Positions 54,762-63,375 are shown, numbered from the stretch's first letter. The stretch: 64,000 bases of DNA from Halotia branconii CENA392 (GCF_029953635.1 NZ_CP124543.1:5125455-5189454); one strand, 5' to 3'. Translations and numbers: made by a program. Notes: a model not told the origin generated them from the sequence alone.

Positions 54762-55258
54762 GGCAAAATACCTTCTTTTACTGCTTCCACAACTGGCACT
54801 GTGTGCAATCCATATACCCAAACGAGTTCGTCTCCTAAATAGACTTGCAAACCCACGATTAGGGTTAAAAACAACCCCACTAACATGTAGTGAATCGGTA
54901 ATTTGTTGGGGTTGCGACTACGAATTACATAGCGCCATGCTGTAATTGCGGCGATGATTCCAGAAAGTGACCAGCCAACTAAGGTATGCAAATTTAGCAC
55001 TGATTTAGCTAGGTCATAAGGTTGTGCCAGTCCTGCTTCAAATTGACCAAAAATAATAGCCACAAAGATAGCAACTGTTGCAACTAACATATTCCACCAA
55101 CTCACCTCAAAAAGATGAGTTCTACCAGTAAAATAACCCACTAAATCACAGAAGAATGCAAACACTACCATTGCAATTACGAAATGAACAACAATAGGGT
55201 GAATTGTATCTGGATAGGGCAAATTATGGTCGTTCAAAGATGTCAGATACTCAAGCAT
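54758..55258 (-). CDS. DUF2231 membrane protein, first gene of the oxidase operon
   Basis: 166 residues, with AGGAG nine bases before the ATG. Four membrane helices; TIHPIVVHFVIAMVVFAFFC and NLHTLVGWSLSGIIAAITAW hold conserved histidines that could bind haem. It is a diverged paralogue of the next gene. The order DUF2231-DUF2231-II-I-III makes one operon. Confidence 0.82.
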   Translation of the reverse strand: MLEYLTSLNDHNLPYPDTIHPIVVHFVIAMVVFAFFCDLVGYFTGRTHLFEVSWWNMLVATVAIFVAIIFGQFEAGLAQPYDLAKSVLNLHTLVGWSLSGIIAAITAWRYVIRSRNPNKLPIHYMLVGLFLTLIVGLQVYLGDELVWVYGLHTVPVVEAVKEGILP

Positions 55259-56302
55259 TGTATTCTCCTGGATATATTTACTGCACCTCAGTTAAACGTT
55301 AATGATTGACATTCACTCACATCACTACTAACAGTGAACAGTTATCAGTTTTCACTGTTTATTATTTACTGTTCACTGACTGAATACCTGACCAGAATTT
55401 TTTAGATCTGCGTGGCGAAATCTGGTCATTTAAATGTCATAGTCTTTGTAGCCAATTTCTGTAGGGCTATTCTTTATAGTCGATGATGGAGTTCAATTCA
55501 TTTGTTCATGCTGATACTCTACAATAGTGATTTTTAATCTATTTAACAAAATCACCTGTTGTCCTTTTGATTTAGTATGACCTACTCTTAGCTTAAGGAT
55601 TTTTTTAGTAGTTGTCAAAAAAATTAACAATTACTTTTAAAAATAGTTTAATAGGTAGCTAAAGTTTCTATTTTTAGATATTGCATATTTAACAATAATG
55701 AATGTACAACATTTAACATTTACAAAATTTAGCTTTGTAATACTAATAACAAAAAAGAATATATAGGCTTTTCTAAAAATATAGAAATAAATTAGTAGTT
55801 TTATAGGAATATACCAATTAGTACGATTGTTTAACTGATAAATAACCTTAATATTTTTATTTTAAATACTATACATAAAATACTTTTAACTAATTAACTT
55901 AACGTGAGTTCGATGAACTTTAAACTCTAAAACCTTTGACCAGCCTAGTGTGTGGGAAATAGCCGTTCCTATAAACAGTTGAGCTTATTGAGAATAAAAT
56001 TAGTAACTTCTATATCGCTCAATTATTGACTTTATTCTCAACTAATGGTCGATAGTTTATTTCAGCCTTAGCTTCAATAATCCTTTATTAACAAGGCTCT
56101 TAGCCTCTAAAATCCGTCGAACTCACGTTAACTTAGTACTTAATAAATTCAATAATTCCTGGAATTAGTATTATTGGTTATAAGTAGTCATCATGATTCA
56201 GTGTACGATACAACTCATGAAAACCTCTGCTAACGGTTCTATTATGCGGTGTTTCTATAAGAATGCGAATCACTTACGCTTCTGGACTTAACCAACTTGT
56301 AT
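55259..56302. other. Long spacer upstream of the oxidase operon
   Basis: 1044 bp. It contains a repeat with several CAGT/ACTG units (55330-55380), AT-rich DNA, and the MITE at 55901-56129. The oxidase promoter should lie at its left end; no convincing NtcA site (GTAN8TAC) was found by eye. No gene is seen. Confidence 0.5.
55896..56134. mobile_element. MITE-like element with 5-bp target duplication
   Basis: A perfect 13-bp terminal repeat AACGTGAGTTCGA (55901-55913) and TCGAACTCACGTT (56117-56129) bounds 229 bp. AACTT repeats directly outside on both sides (55896-55900, 56130-56134). The interior has a further imperfect palindrome (TTGAGAATAAA near 55987 and TTTATTCTCAA near 56032). It has no coding capacity. 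Confidence 0.75.
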
Positions 56303-56566
56303 TCACGGTTCATACGCCTCACTACGATGGGCGATCGCCACAACAAATACTTGCATCAGTTCATCATCCACTGAGTAGATGACTCTGTAGTCACCAATTC
56401 GGTAGCGATAGTATCCTGCATAATCGCCTTTGAGAACCTTGATGTTAGGGTGTGACCGAGGAGTTTGCTCTAGTTGCTGCAAACATCGGGCGATTTTCTT
56501 TGCTAGAGCTTTATCAGCATTGACGTAACCCTTTTCGCCATCCGGGTGAAGGAAAACTTCATACAT
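56303..56566 (-). CDS. RelE/ParE-family toxin
   Basis: 87 residues. The RelE/ParE fold pattern is clear: YEVFLHPDGEKGY, KKIARCLQQLEQTPR, NIKVLKGDYAGYYRYRIGDYRVIY and VVAIAHRSEAY. RelE-type toxins cut mRNA on the ribosome; ParE types poison gyrase; the choice cannot be made by eye, though the Arg/Tyr-rich C-terminal half fits RelE better. Its start overlaps the antitoxin 3' end by 8 bases. Confidence 0.88.
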   Translation of the reverse strand: MYEVFLHPDGEKGYVNADKALAKKIARCLQQLEQTPRSHPNIKVLKGDYAGYYRYRIGDYRVIYSVDDELMQVFVVAIAHRSEAYEP

Positions 56567-56837
56567 CAGAGCGAAGAGTTCTCCAGCTTGTGTAATCGGC
56601 TTTAGGAGTTGCTTGATTTTGCTTAATTCGCTCTAGTAATCCCGGAATTTCTAAAAGTTCTTGAGTTGCAGCTTCGCTTTCAGCATTTGCTAAGTAAGCC
56701 ACAAAATCAGCAGCCACCTGTAATTTTTCTGGCGATAATTGCTCGATCAAATCATTAAGCTGTCGTTGCAACTCTGCCACAGAGGTCAAAACTGCTGGCT
56801 CAATATCCTCGACTGAAGAATTATCCATAGAATTCAT
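56559..56837 (-). CDS. Antitoxin of the RelE/ParE pair
   Basis: 92 residues; a second ATG at 56828 is possible. Highly acidic and helical (LQRQLNDLIEQLSPEKLQVA, FVAYLANAES), with a C-terminal region that would wrap the toxin. This type is common in Nostocales in front of RelE-like toxins and lacks an obvious DNA-binding domain. Gene order and overlap support coupled expression. Confidence 0.75.
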   Translation of the reverse strand: MNSMDNSSVEDIEPAVLTSVAELQRQLNDLIEQLSPEKLQVAADFVAYLANAESEAATQELLEIPGLLERIKQNQATPKADYTSWRTLRSDV

Positions 56838-56939
56838 CGCCTATCACCCAATCTCAAGATTCAGTATCCATTGTAAGGCAACCAAATTGCAGAGAATATC
56901 ATCTTTTGTCAAAGGTGTGAGGGATCGCAATCGTTTACG

Positions 56940-57173
56940 TCAAGACATATTGTTCGCAACACGACTTAATGCAAACAATACCATTTCAAACAACTCATTT
57001 GGATTATTCGTGCAGCCAATCGCACCATGACGTTGTGATTCTGCAACATGTTCAGGATCTTTTGAACCAGCGTAAATAATAAATGGGGTTCGATCAAAGG
57101 CGATTAACGAGGTGTCGGTTTCAACGAAGTGTTGTTGTAACGACGCTTCCCATATTTTAGCATATAATGTCAA
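56940..57173 (-). pseudogene. Probable truncated receiver-like domain protein
   Basis: 77 residues. The central part FIIYAGSKDPEHVAESQRHG and GAIGCTNNPNELFEMVLFAL resembles the second half of a receiver-like fold, while the N-terminal half with the phosphorylation site is absent. Most likely a remnant or a degenerate stand-alone domain. Weak evidence. Confidence 0.35.
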
Positions 57174-57227
57174 TTTTTATACTACGTTGAAAGAGCAAAC
57201 CTTGGTGTTATATGGAATTTTTCCGTT

Positions 57228-57347
57228 TTAATTAAGTTACTTTATGGCACAGGATTACGCTTAACTGAAGGACTGAGTTTAAGAGTTAAAAATGTTGATT
57301 TTGCCCAAAATCAAATTATTGTGCGCGACACCAAGAGAATTGCTTAG
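57228..57347 (+). pseudogene. Tyrosine recombinase (integrase) remnant
   Basis: 40 codons read LIKLLYGTGLRLTEGLSLRV then KNVDFAQNQIIVRDTKRIA and a stop. This is the segment around the first catalytic Arg (GTGLRLxE) of XerC/integron-integrase-like recombinases. The rest of the gene is missing on both sides. Confidence 0.8.
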
Positions 57348-57378
57348 TATACTATTTGACTGCAAATCTCTTAGTTTA

Positions 57379-57410
57379 ATAGGGTGCGTTAAGAGTATAA
57401 CGCACCCTAT
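57379..57410. terminator. Perfect hairpin ATAGGGTGCGTTA/TAACGCACCCTAT
   Basis: A 13-bp perfect stem with a 6-base loop. The AGGGTGCGTTA half is a frequent Nostocales repeat; whether it terminates transcription is unknown. Confidence 0.5.
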
Positions 57411-57725
57411 CAAAGTTTCTAGAGTTGTAGGTTTCTTAATACAGTTTTGCAGGCATTCGTAGCGTTATGTATGTCATTCTGCGGACTTTCCCGTAGACAC
57501 CAAAAGGGTGGCTGCTCGTAGAGTGGGGATTGTATAGCAAAGCAGAAGTAGAGGCTTAGACAAGCAGAGTATTACTTCCCATAGAGGCACGAAGGGCAAC
57601 TTCTCGTAGAGTGGGATAGAATCTCCCTCAATATGTTAACTACATTCGTTCTGCTTAAAATGACATAGATAGCATGTTACGAATTTATGAACTTCAGTAC
57701 TGAGTTAAGGGAATTTAGCAAGATT

Positions 57726-58469
57726 TCACTCAACCGCTGTTGTGGAAACCCCCTCTGCTGATGGAGGTATGCTAGGCAATTCCAGACAGTATCCTGCACC
57801 ATATACAGTCTTGATATAGCGGGGGTGTCGCGGGTCTGGTTCTAACTTAGTTCGCAAGTGGCGGATATGCACTCGAATAGTTTCGATGTCATCATCTGGG
57901 TCGTAACCCCAAACTTCTCTGAGGATTTCACTGGGGGAAACTGTCTGACCGTGACGTTGCAGCAAACAATGAAGTAACTCAAATTCTAAATGAGTCAGTT
58001 TGACAGTTTCAGTGAACCAGATTGCCTCAAATCTTTCTGGGACAAGGGTCAACGAGCCATAATTGAGAATTTCACTGTGTTTGGCTGCTTGAGGAATACG
58101 GTCAGTACGTCGCAGTAATGCTCGGACTCGTGCTAGCATCTCTTCGACTTCAAAGGGCTTGGTGAGGTAGTCATCCGCGCCAGCATTGAAGCCTTCTACC
58201 TTGTCCTGAGTTTGGCTTAAAGCCGTCAACATCAACACGGGAATTTCAGATGTACGCTCATCTCGACGCAAGCGCTGACAAACTGTAAATCCATCCACTC
58301 TGGGCAACATCAAATCGAGCATAATCAAGTCTGGCTGTAGCTGGAGAGCTAAGGCCTGTCCCTTGATACCATCTTCAGCTTGACTGACATCATAGCCAGC
58401 CATTTCCAAGTTGACGGCAACGAGTTCTGAAATTGCTGGGTCATCGTCTATGACAAGAATCCTCGGCAT
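57726..58469 (-). CDS. rpaA: RpaA-like OmpR-family response regulator
   Basis: 247 residues: receiver domain with D52 (MLDLMLPRVDG), Thr in MLTAL and Lys in TKPFEVEEM, and a winged-helix output domain (LTHLEFELLHCLLQRHGQTV, VWGYDPDDDIETIRVHIRHL, VYGAGYCLE). The N-terminus MPRILVIDDDPAISELVAV and overall sequence fit RpaA, the output regulator of the circadian clock (from SasA/CikA) also linked to phycobilisome-photosystem coupling, rather than RpaB. It is a single-gene unit, divergent from the alpha/beta hydrolase. Confidence 0.85.
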   Translation of the reverse strand: MPRILVIDDDPAISELVAVNLEMAGYDVSQAEDGIKGQALALQLQPDLIMLDLMLPRVDGFTVCQRLRRDERTSEIPVLMLTALSQTQDKVEGFNAGADDYLTKPFEVEEMLARVRALLRRTDRIPQAAKHSEILNYGSLTLVPERFEAIWFTETVKLTHLEFELLHCLLQRHGQTVSPSEILREVWGYDPDDDIETIRVHIRHLRTKLEPDPRHPRYIKTVYGAGYCLELPSIPPSAEGVSTTAVE

Positions 58470-58624
58470 TCTTAAAAAATTATTACTACTTGTTAAGGAT
58501 AAATAACAACCTTTGGTAGATACAAAGATTTCTGTCTTGATTATAAAAAAGATTTGAAATCTAACATAAATATTAAAACGAAAGGATTCTAAAATCAGAA
58601 CTCAATTACACGAAATTTTAAATT

Positions 58625-59713
58625 ATGATGTGTTATGCTCCCTACAATCCTTCTCGCTTTTTACAAAATGGTGTGGCAATGACTGTGTACACCGTTTTGT
58701 GGGGAAGACGTTATTGGGAAAAAACAACTCCACACCCAGAGCCGCCTTATCATAAAACAATTTTTATGGGTGGGCAAGATGTACCCATTTATTGTTGGGT
58801 TGCCATCCCTAAAAATGCTCATAGTACTATTGTCGCTACTTATGGCATTACAGGTGATTTAAATCAAGAATGGTTTTTGAGACTTTTGGGGCGTAAAGCT
58901 TATGCCCAAGGATACGCTGTAGTGTTATTTGATTGGCGCGCTCATGGCAAGACTGCTGAATTATCCCCGACTTTGACTTCTGATGGTCTGTATGAGGGAG
59001 AAGATTTTGTCCGTATTGCCGCCGCTGCCGCATCGATGGGATGTCCTAGTAAATTTTGGTTTGCAGGTTTTTCTTTAGGAGGGCAGTTAGCGCTGTGGGG
59101 GCTAAAGGCCGCGGCAAAATTAACTCAGGGTAGCGAGGAGTTAGGAATAAAAGACAGTGACATTGGCGGGGGTGTAGTGATTTGCCCTAGCTTGGATTCT
59201 ATGCGATCGCTTACCTATTTAGTCAAACAGCCGATTGGCAAATATTTAGAAGCAGGGATTGCCCGAAATTTAAAAAAGTTGGCGTGGCGAATACATGATG
59301 TTCATCCTGGAAGTCTTGATCCAGAAGCCATCAAACGAGCCAACAGTATTTGGGGTTTTGACCATGAACTAGTAATTGGACGATTAGGCTTTCCTTCTGT
59401 GGAAGCATATTACCAAGCCAGCAGTGCTTTACAACTATTGCCCCATCTTTCTAAACCTACTTTGATTTTGTATGCTGCTGATGATCCGTTGTTTGACCCA
59501 GCAATCATACCTGATTTGCAAGCTGCCTGTGCTGAAAATTCTCTGATAGATTTAATGCTTACCCGTCATGGCGGTCACATTGGCTATTTAAATAGCAAAC
59601 AAGGTCAGCGCGAAGCACAAGATCCTGATCCTTGGTGGGCTTGGAATCGGGCTTTACAGTGGATGGATCAACAAAGAGTAGGACAGGAAAGTTTGTCTTT
59701 GTCGCCTCGATGA
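58625..59713 (+). CDS. Alpha/beta hydrolase (YheT/EMB8-like)
   Basis: 362 residues. Nucleophile elbow GFSLGG (Ser), the acid in LYAADDPLFDP, and the His in RHGGHIGYL make the triad; the oxyanion region is YGITGDLNQEW and the DWRAHGKT segment lies before the cap. Resembles the YheT/EMB8 branch of uncharacterised hydrolases found in cyanobacteria and plants. No signal peptide is convincing. The substrate is unknown. A later Met at 58679 is a possible start. Confidence 0.82.
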   Translation: MMCYAPYNPSRFLQNGVAMTVYTVLWGRRYWEKTTPHPEPPYHKTIFMGGQDVPIYCWVAIPKNAHSTIVATYGITGDLNQEWFLRLLGRKAYAQGYAVVLFDWRAHGKTAELSPTLTSDGLYEGEDFVRIAAAAASMGCPSKFWFAGFSLGGQLALWGLKAAAKLTQGSEELGIKDSDIGGGVVICPSLDSMRSLTYLVKQPIGKYLEAGIARNLKKLAWRIHDVHPGSLDPEAIKRANSIWGFDHELVIGRLGFPSVEAYYQASSALQLLPHLSKPTLILYAADDPLFDPAIIPDLQAACAENSLIDLMLTRHGGHIGYLNSKQGQREAQDPDPWWAWNRALQWMDQQRVGQESLSLSPR

Positions 59714-59846
59714 TTATAAAGTTTAAGGGCGATCGCCACTCTTAAGATAGCAATATCGAAACCGACCTTTTGCTTAATGTTAAGGATATGGCGATCGCCT
59801 TTCCATTCGTTTTTCCACGTTGTTCTACTGAACTTTTGCCGCAGCC

Positions 59847-60305
59847 TTACTTAAAGCGACAGGATTGCTTTATAGTTGGAGTTTCTTCGAGTTGTACCAT
59901 GATCAGAACAGCTGGCGCATCACCCACTGTTCCAGATAAGTGACCTTTATGACCTTGCGCGTCTGCTTTCGTACCCTGGTCTTCTCCAAATGAAATTTCA
60001 CCAGCACCCATTTCGACTCGCTGTCCGTCCATAGTTTCCACAAACCAGCGTCCTGACAGGGGAATGATCCACTGAGGCTTCGGGTTCTCGTGCCAGTTGC
60101 CAACCCATCCCACGGGTAGCACAGTGAAGGTGAATGTAGCCCCAGACTGCTTTAACTGAGAAAGCCACTGCGGCGAGGTATCCGGGGCTATGCCTTTCTC
60201 GATGAAATCCTCAATTTGACAACGGGACTGATGACTTATACCATCTTGGTCAGTCCAAACGTGCCAATAGTCAATTATTGGCTTTTTTGATGAATTATTT
60301 TGCAT
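59847..60305 (-). CDS. Cupin-domain protein
   Basis: 152 residues. A small beta-barrel of cupin type: GNWHENPKPQWIIPLSGRWF (first motif, with one His), MGAGEISFGED and GHKGHLSGTVGDAPAVLIMV (second motif). The metal ligands are partly visible (His in WHENP, His in KGHLS), so a metal site is likely but unusual. Function unknown. It is transcribed alone, followed downstream by the hydrolase gene on the other strand. Confidence 0.75.
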   Translation of the reverse strand: MQNNSSKKPIIDYWHVWTDQDGISHQSRCQIEDFIEKGIAPDTSPQWLSQLKQSGATFTFTVLPVGWVGNWHENPKPQWIIPLSGRWFVETMDGQRVEMGAGEISFGEDQGTKADAQGHKGHLSGTVGDAPAVLIMVQLEETPTIKQSCRFK

Positions 60306-60329
60306 AAAGATAGCTCTGTTTAATTGTGC

Positions 60330-60446
60330 TTAAATCAGTTCTCTAACTTTATCTGATACTGCGGTAAAGATAATCTTCTCGCGGTTAGGTTCACCTTTAA
60401 TCAGAGATTCAGCAAATTTAGCCGCTTGATCTAAAGTAATTTTCAA
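60330..60446 (-). pseudogene. 3' remnant of a TPP-dependent pyruvate oxidase/dehydrogenase-like gene
   Basis: 38 codons and a stop: LKITLDQAAKFAESLIKGEP then NREKIIFTAVSDKVRELI. This is the C-terminal tail seen in YdaP/PoxB-like thiamine-diphosphate enzymes. The body of the gene is gone; the nucleoside transporter gene now lies directly upstream. Confidence 0.55.
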
Positions 60447-60458
60447 GGATAAAGAGTG

Positions 60459-61667
60459 TCAAATTAATACTCCAGCAATACAAGCCGTAATAAAACCTGC
60501 TAGCAATCCCCCAATCATTGCTCTAACACCCATACGCGCTAAGTCATGCTGACGATTAGGAGCCATGCCAGTAATACCACCAATGGTAATTCCAATTGAA
60601 CCTATATTGGCAAAATTACATAGTGCATAAGTAGCAATAATTACTGCGCGTTGGGAAATTTTGCCGCTTTCAATTAGCTGCTTCAAATCTAAAAAAGCAA
60701 TAAATTCATTCAGAATTGTTTTTGTACCTAATAATGCCCCTATCTCCCGACAATCAGCCCAAGGTACACCCATGAAAAATGCTACAGGAGCCATAATAAA
60801 AGACAAAATCCATTGCAACGACAGTTGTTGTAAACCAACACGAGTTCCCAACCATCCCAGCAGTGCATTCACCGCAGCCAGTAATCCCAAAAAGGCAATA
60901 ATCATTACCCCAACGTTAACCGCTAGCTTCACGCCGTCAATTGCGCCGGCGGTAGCAGCATCAATTACATTTATGTAACTTGTCTCTGTATCCATTTTGG
61001 CCTTACCAACCGTCTGTGATACTTCTGTTTCTGGGTAAAGCAGTTTTGACACTATTAAGGAGGTAGGAGCAGTCATAAAAAAAGCAGCAATCAGATGTTC
61101 CGCTGGGATGCCAAATGAAAGATAGGCTCCTAAAACTCCACCTGCAATGGTAGAAAAACCACCAGTCATCACAGCATGAAGTTCCGATTGCGTCATTTTG
61201 GCGACATAAGGTTTAACCATCAGCGCTGATTCTGTTGGTCCCAAAAAAATATTCCCTGCACAGGATAAAGACTCAGAACCTGATGTTTTCATTGTTTTCA
61301 TCATTACCCATGCGAATACATTCACTATTCGTTGCAAAATGCCGTAGTAATATAAGACGCTGATGAATGCAGAGAAAAAAATAATTGTAGGCAGGACTTG
61401 GAAAGCGAATAAATGCTCTTTAAAGTTCTCTCCAAAGACAAATTTAGCGCCAACATCAGAAAATGCTAAAAAGTTGCTGACAATATCTCCTAAAGACTTA
61501 AACACATTTAAACCCCAAGGAGTTTTAAGAATCGCCAGCGCGAGTACAAACTCTAATCCCAAACCCCATGCTACTGTTCGCCAACGGACTGCATCTCGTC
61601 TCACAGATAGGGCGTAGGATATGGCGATAAAGATTAATATTCCGAGTGCGGAAATGGCACGTTCCAT
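60459..61667 (-). CDS. NupC/CNT-family nucleoside transporter
   Basis: 402 residues, about 10 membrane helices. CNT signatures are present: SGSESLSCAGNIFLGPTESA (start of the Nup_C core), SFGIPAEHLIAAFFMTAPTS, MGVPWADCREIGALLGTK and YALCNFANIGSIGI. Transports nucleosides in symport with H+ or Na+. The family's N-terminal and C-terminal domains are complete. The gene is probably monocistronic. Confidence 0.93.
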   Translation of the reverse strand: MERAISALGILIFIAISYALSVRRDAVRWRTVAWGLGLEFVLALAILKTPWGLNVFKSLGDIVSNFLAFSDVGAKFVFGENFKEHLFAFQVLPTIIFFSAFISVLYYYGILQRIVNVFAWVMMKTMKTSGSESLSCAGNIFLGPTESALMVKPYVAKMTQSELHAVMTGGFSTIAGGVLGAYLSFGIPAEHLIAAFFMTAPTSLIVSKLLYPETEVSQTVGKAKMDTETSYINVIDAATAGAIDGVKLAVNVGVMIIAFLGLLAAVNALLGWLGTRVGLQQLSLQWILSFIMAPVAFFMGVPWADCREIGALLGTKTILNEFIAFLDLKQLIESGKISQRAVIIATYALCNFANIGSIGITIGGITGMAPNRQHDLARMGVRAMIGGLLAGFITACIAGVLI

Positions 61668-62004
61668 AATTACTCCCCAACATACACCGCTAAATTACTT
61701 GGTTACAAACCATACACAAGAATGTGCTTTTTTGGAGAGTTATCGTAGGTAGGGTTAAGCATAGCAAAACTGTCGCCCAAATCATATAAAGTGGGATGCT
61801 AAAGTAAAGAGATGCTTTGAAGTATCACATCTTTCTATCTTCTTGATTCCACTTTGATATTAATTATTTTCCCTTAGTGGTGAATATTGTCGTATACATC
61901 ATCAAAAAACCACCTAAAATAATAGCGATCGCTAGTCCGCCTGTGATCACATCGAGCAAATTAATGTTTTCCATAATCTATTAAGTAAATGACTTTTAAC
62001 TAAT
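61668..62004. other. Spacer holding a very small membrane ORF
   Basis: 337 bp between nupC-like and cobA-like genes on the same strand. The only candidate gene is the 36-codon ORF at 61864-61974. Confidence 0.5.
61864..61974 (-). CDS. Possible 36-residue single-pass membrane protein
   Basis: MENINLLDVITGGLAIAIIL then GGFLMMYTTIFTTKGK: a short polar start, one membrane helix of ~20 residues and a Lys-ended tail, the shape of small photosynthetic-complex or NDH subunits. The frame contains a HIP1 site (GCGATCGC). I do not recognise it and it is too short for firm calling. It begins 31 bp downstream of the cobA-like stop. Confidence 0.45.
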   Translation of the reverse strand: MENINLLDVITGGLAIAIILGGFLMMYTTIFTTKGK

Positions 62005-63141
62005 TTAAAAATCGACTCCCCGCTTTAGTTCTACACCTTGATTGGCATAGTGTTTATGACAGTAAACCTCAGAGTGAACGCTAGCTAAATCAAAGTAAGC
62101 AGGTTGATTTTGGCAGCGACCAGTAATAATAATTTCAGTGTCGCGGGGTTTGCGAAGCAAGGCTTGTACAATCGGTTCAATTGGAAGTAATTCTAGGTCA
62201 ACGGTGGGATTGAGTTCATCGAGGATGATGGTTTTGTACAATCCAGAAGCGATCGCAGTTTTGGCAATTTCCCAACCGCGTTCGGCTTCTATGTAGTCTA
62301 ATTCTTGCCGGGAATTGCGCCAGACGATCGCATCTCGACCACAACGTTGATGATCTACCACTTCTGGATACGATTGCTGCAATGCTGCGATCGCAGCATC
62401 TTCTGTATAACCACTACCACCTTTTAGCCACTGCATAATCAATACCCTAGTAGACCCAGGGTGATTAATTCCTCTACCAATCGCTTGTAAAGCCTTACCG
62501 AGGGCGCTAGTAGACTTACCTTTACCAGCACCAGTATAAATTTCAATCCCTTCAATGAATAGTGCTTTAGCCGTTGGGTGGTGTTGGGGTTTCATTTCGG
62601 AGTGCAAATCCGCAATATCAAGTAACTTTTGAGGTGCGGCACGTCCGGTAGCAATAATTTCTAAGTCATGGGGTTTGGATTTTAGTGTTTTTACCACTTC
62701 ATTGACCGGAAGTAAACCCAAATCTAAAACAGGGTTAATTTCATCTAAGACAACGACTGAATACAACCCAGAAGCGATCGCTCCTTTGGCTACATCCCAA
62801 CCCCGTGCTGCTTCTACTTGATCGAAGGCGGTTATTTCCTCAGGGCCAAAAAATTCGGCGCGACCTGTCCGGACTTGATCAATGAGATGGGGAAAACCAC
62901 GCTGCAAAGCTGCGATCGCTCCATCTTCGTCATAATCACGTTCTGGCCCTTTTAAAAACCGCAATAATAAAACGCGGTTAGAATTACTTGGTGTATTTAT
63001 CCCCAAGCCAATCGAGCGCAAAACCACTCCTAAAGCTGCTTGGGATTTGCCTTTTCCCGCGCCGTCATAAACATGAATTTGCCCTGTGAGTCGTTCAGAA
63101 CGCACTTGCGCTGTGCGAATACCGATACCGTTCCTTGTCAT
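62005..63141 (-). CDS. Double-domain corrinoid adenosyltransferase (CobA/BtuR/CobO-like)
   Basis: 378 residues made of two complete CobA-type domains in tandem (about 20-190 and 197-378), roughly 45-50% similar. Each has a P-loop GAGKGKS (27-33 and 204-210), the ALGxxLRSIG/ALQAIG helix, VVLDEINPVLDLGLLP/IILDELNPTVDLELLP and EIIxTGR. CobA transfers adenosyl from ATP to cobalamin and normally is a homodimer of ~190-residue chains; here the dimer seems fused. No cobalamin riboswitch was recognised upstream. Confidence 0.9.
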   Translation of the reverse strand: MTRNGIGIRTAQVRSERLTGQIHVYDGAGKGKSQAALGVVLRSIGLGINTPSNSNRVLLLRFLKGPERDYDEDGAIAALQRGFPHLIDQVRTGRAEFFGPEEITAFDQVEAARGWDVAKGAIASGLYSVVVLDEINPVLDLGLLPVNEVVKTLKSKPHDLEIIATGRAAPQKLLDIADLHSEMKPQHHPTAKALFIEGIEIYTGAGKGKSTSALGKALQAIGRGINHPGSTRVLIMQWLKGGSGYTEDAAIAALQQSYPEVVDHQRCGRDAIVWRNSRQELDYIEAERGWEIAKTAIASGLYKTIILDELNPTVDLELLPIEPIVQALLRKPRDTEIIITGRCQNQPAYFDLASVHSEVYCHKHYANQGVELKRGVDF

Positions 63142-63198
63142 CTCTCAAAATATCAAATAGCAGTCTTTCATCTTACCGGAGGTCTGGCACTAGTGGTC

Positions 63199-63227
63199 TG
63201 TCAACCCAAAAATGACAGGTGGAGGCA
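63199..63227. repeat. Dispersed repeat shared with 24690-24718
   Basis: 29 bp, one mismatch to the other copy. Located just before the minisatellite. Confidence 0.75.
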
Positions 63228-63231
63228 GGCA

Positions 63232-63375
63232 GGGGAAGCAGGGGAAGCAGGGGAAGCAGGGGGAGCAGGGGAAGCAGGGGAAGCAGGGGGAGCAGGGGGA
63301 GCAGGGGAAGCAGGGGGAGCAGGGGGAGCAGGGGGAGCAGGGGGAGCAGGGGAAGCAGGGGGAGCAGGGGGAGCA
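63232..63375. repeat. 9-bp minisatellite, 16 copies
   Basis: Sixteen uninterrupted units of GGGGAAGCA or GGGGGAGCA (ten of the second type by my reading; only the fifth base varies). The strand is all purines apart from one C per unit. Polymorphic copy number between strains would be expected. Confidence 0.95.

Larger units (their letters stand above)
57174..57725. other. Spacer with integrase remnant and hairpin
   Basis: 552 bp: integrase fragment at 57228-57347, a strong hairpin at 57379-57410, then GTAGAGTGGG-type short repeats at about 57515-57615. No intact gene. Confidence 0.6.

Noticed and set aside
55259..55900. NtcA-type site for the oxidase operon
   Set aside because: No convincing GTA-N8-TAC with a -10 element was found by eye; heterocyst regulation is inferred from gene content only.
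63142..63200. Cobalamin riboswitch upstream of the cobA-like gene
   Set aside because: No B12-box-like sequence is visible in the short leader, which is interrupted by repeats.
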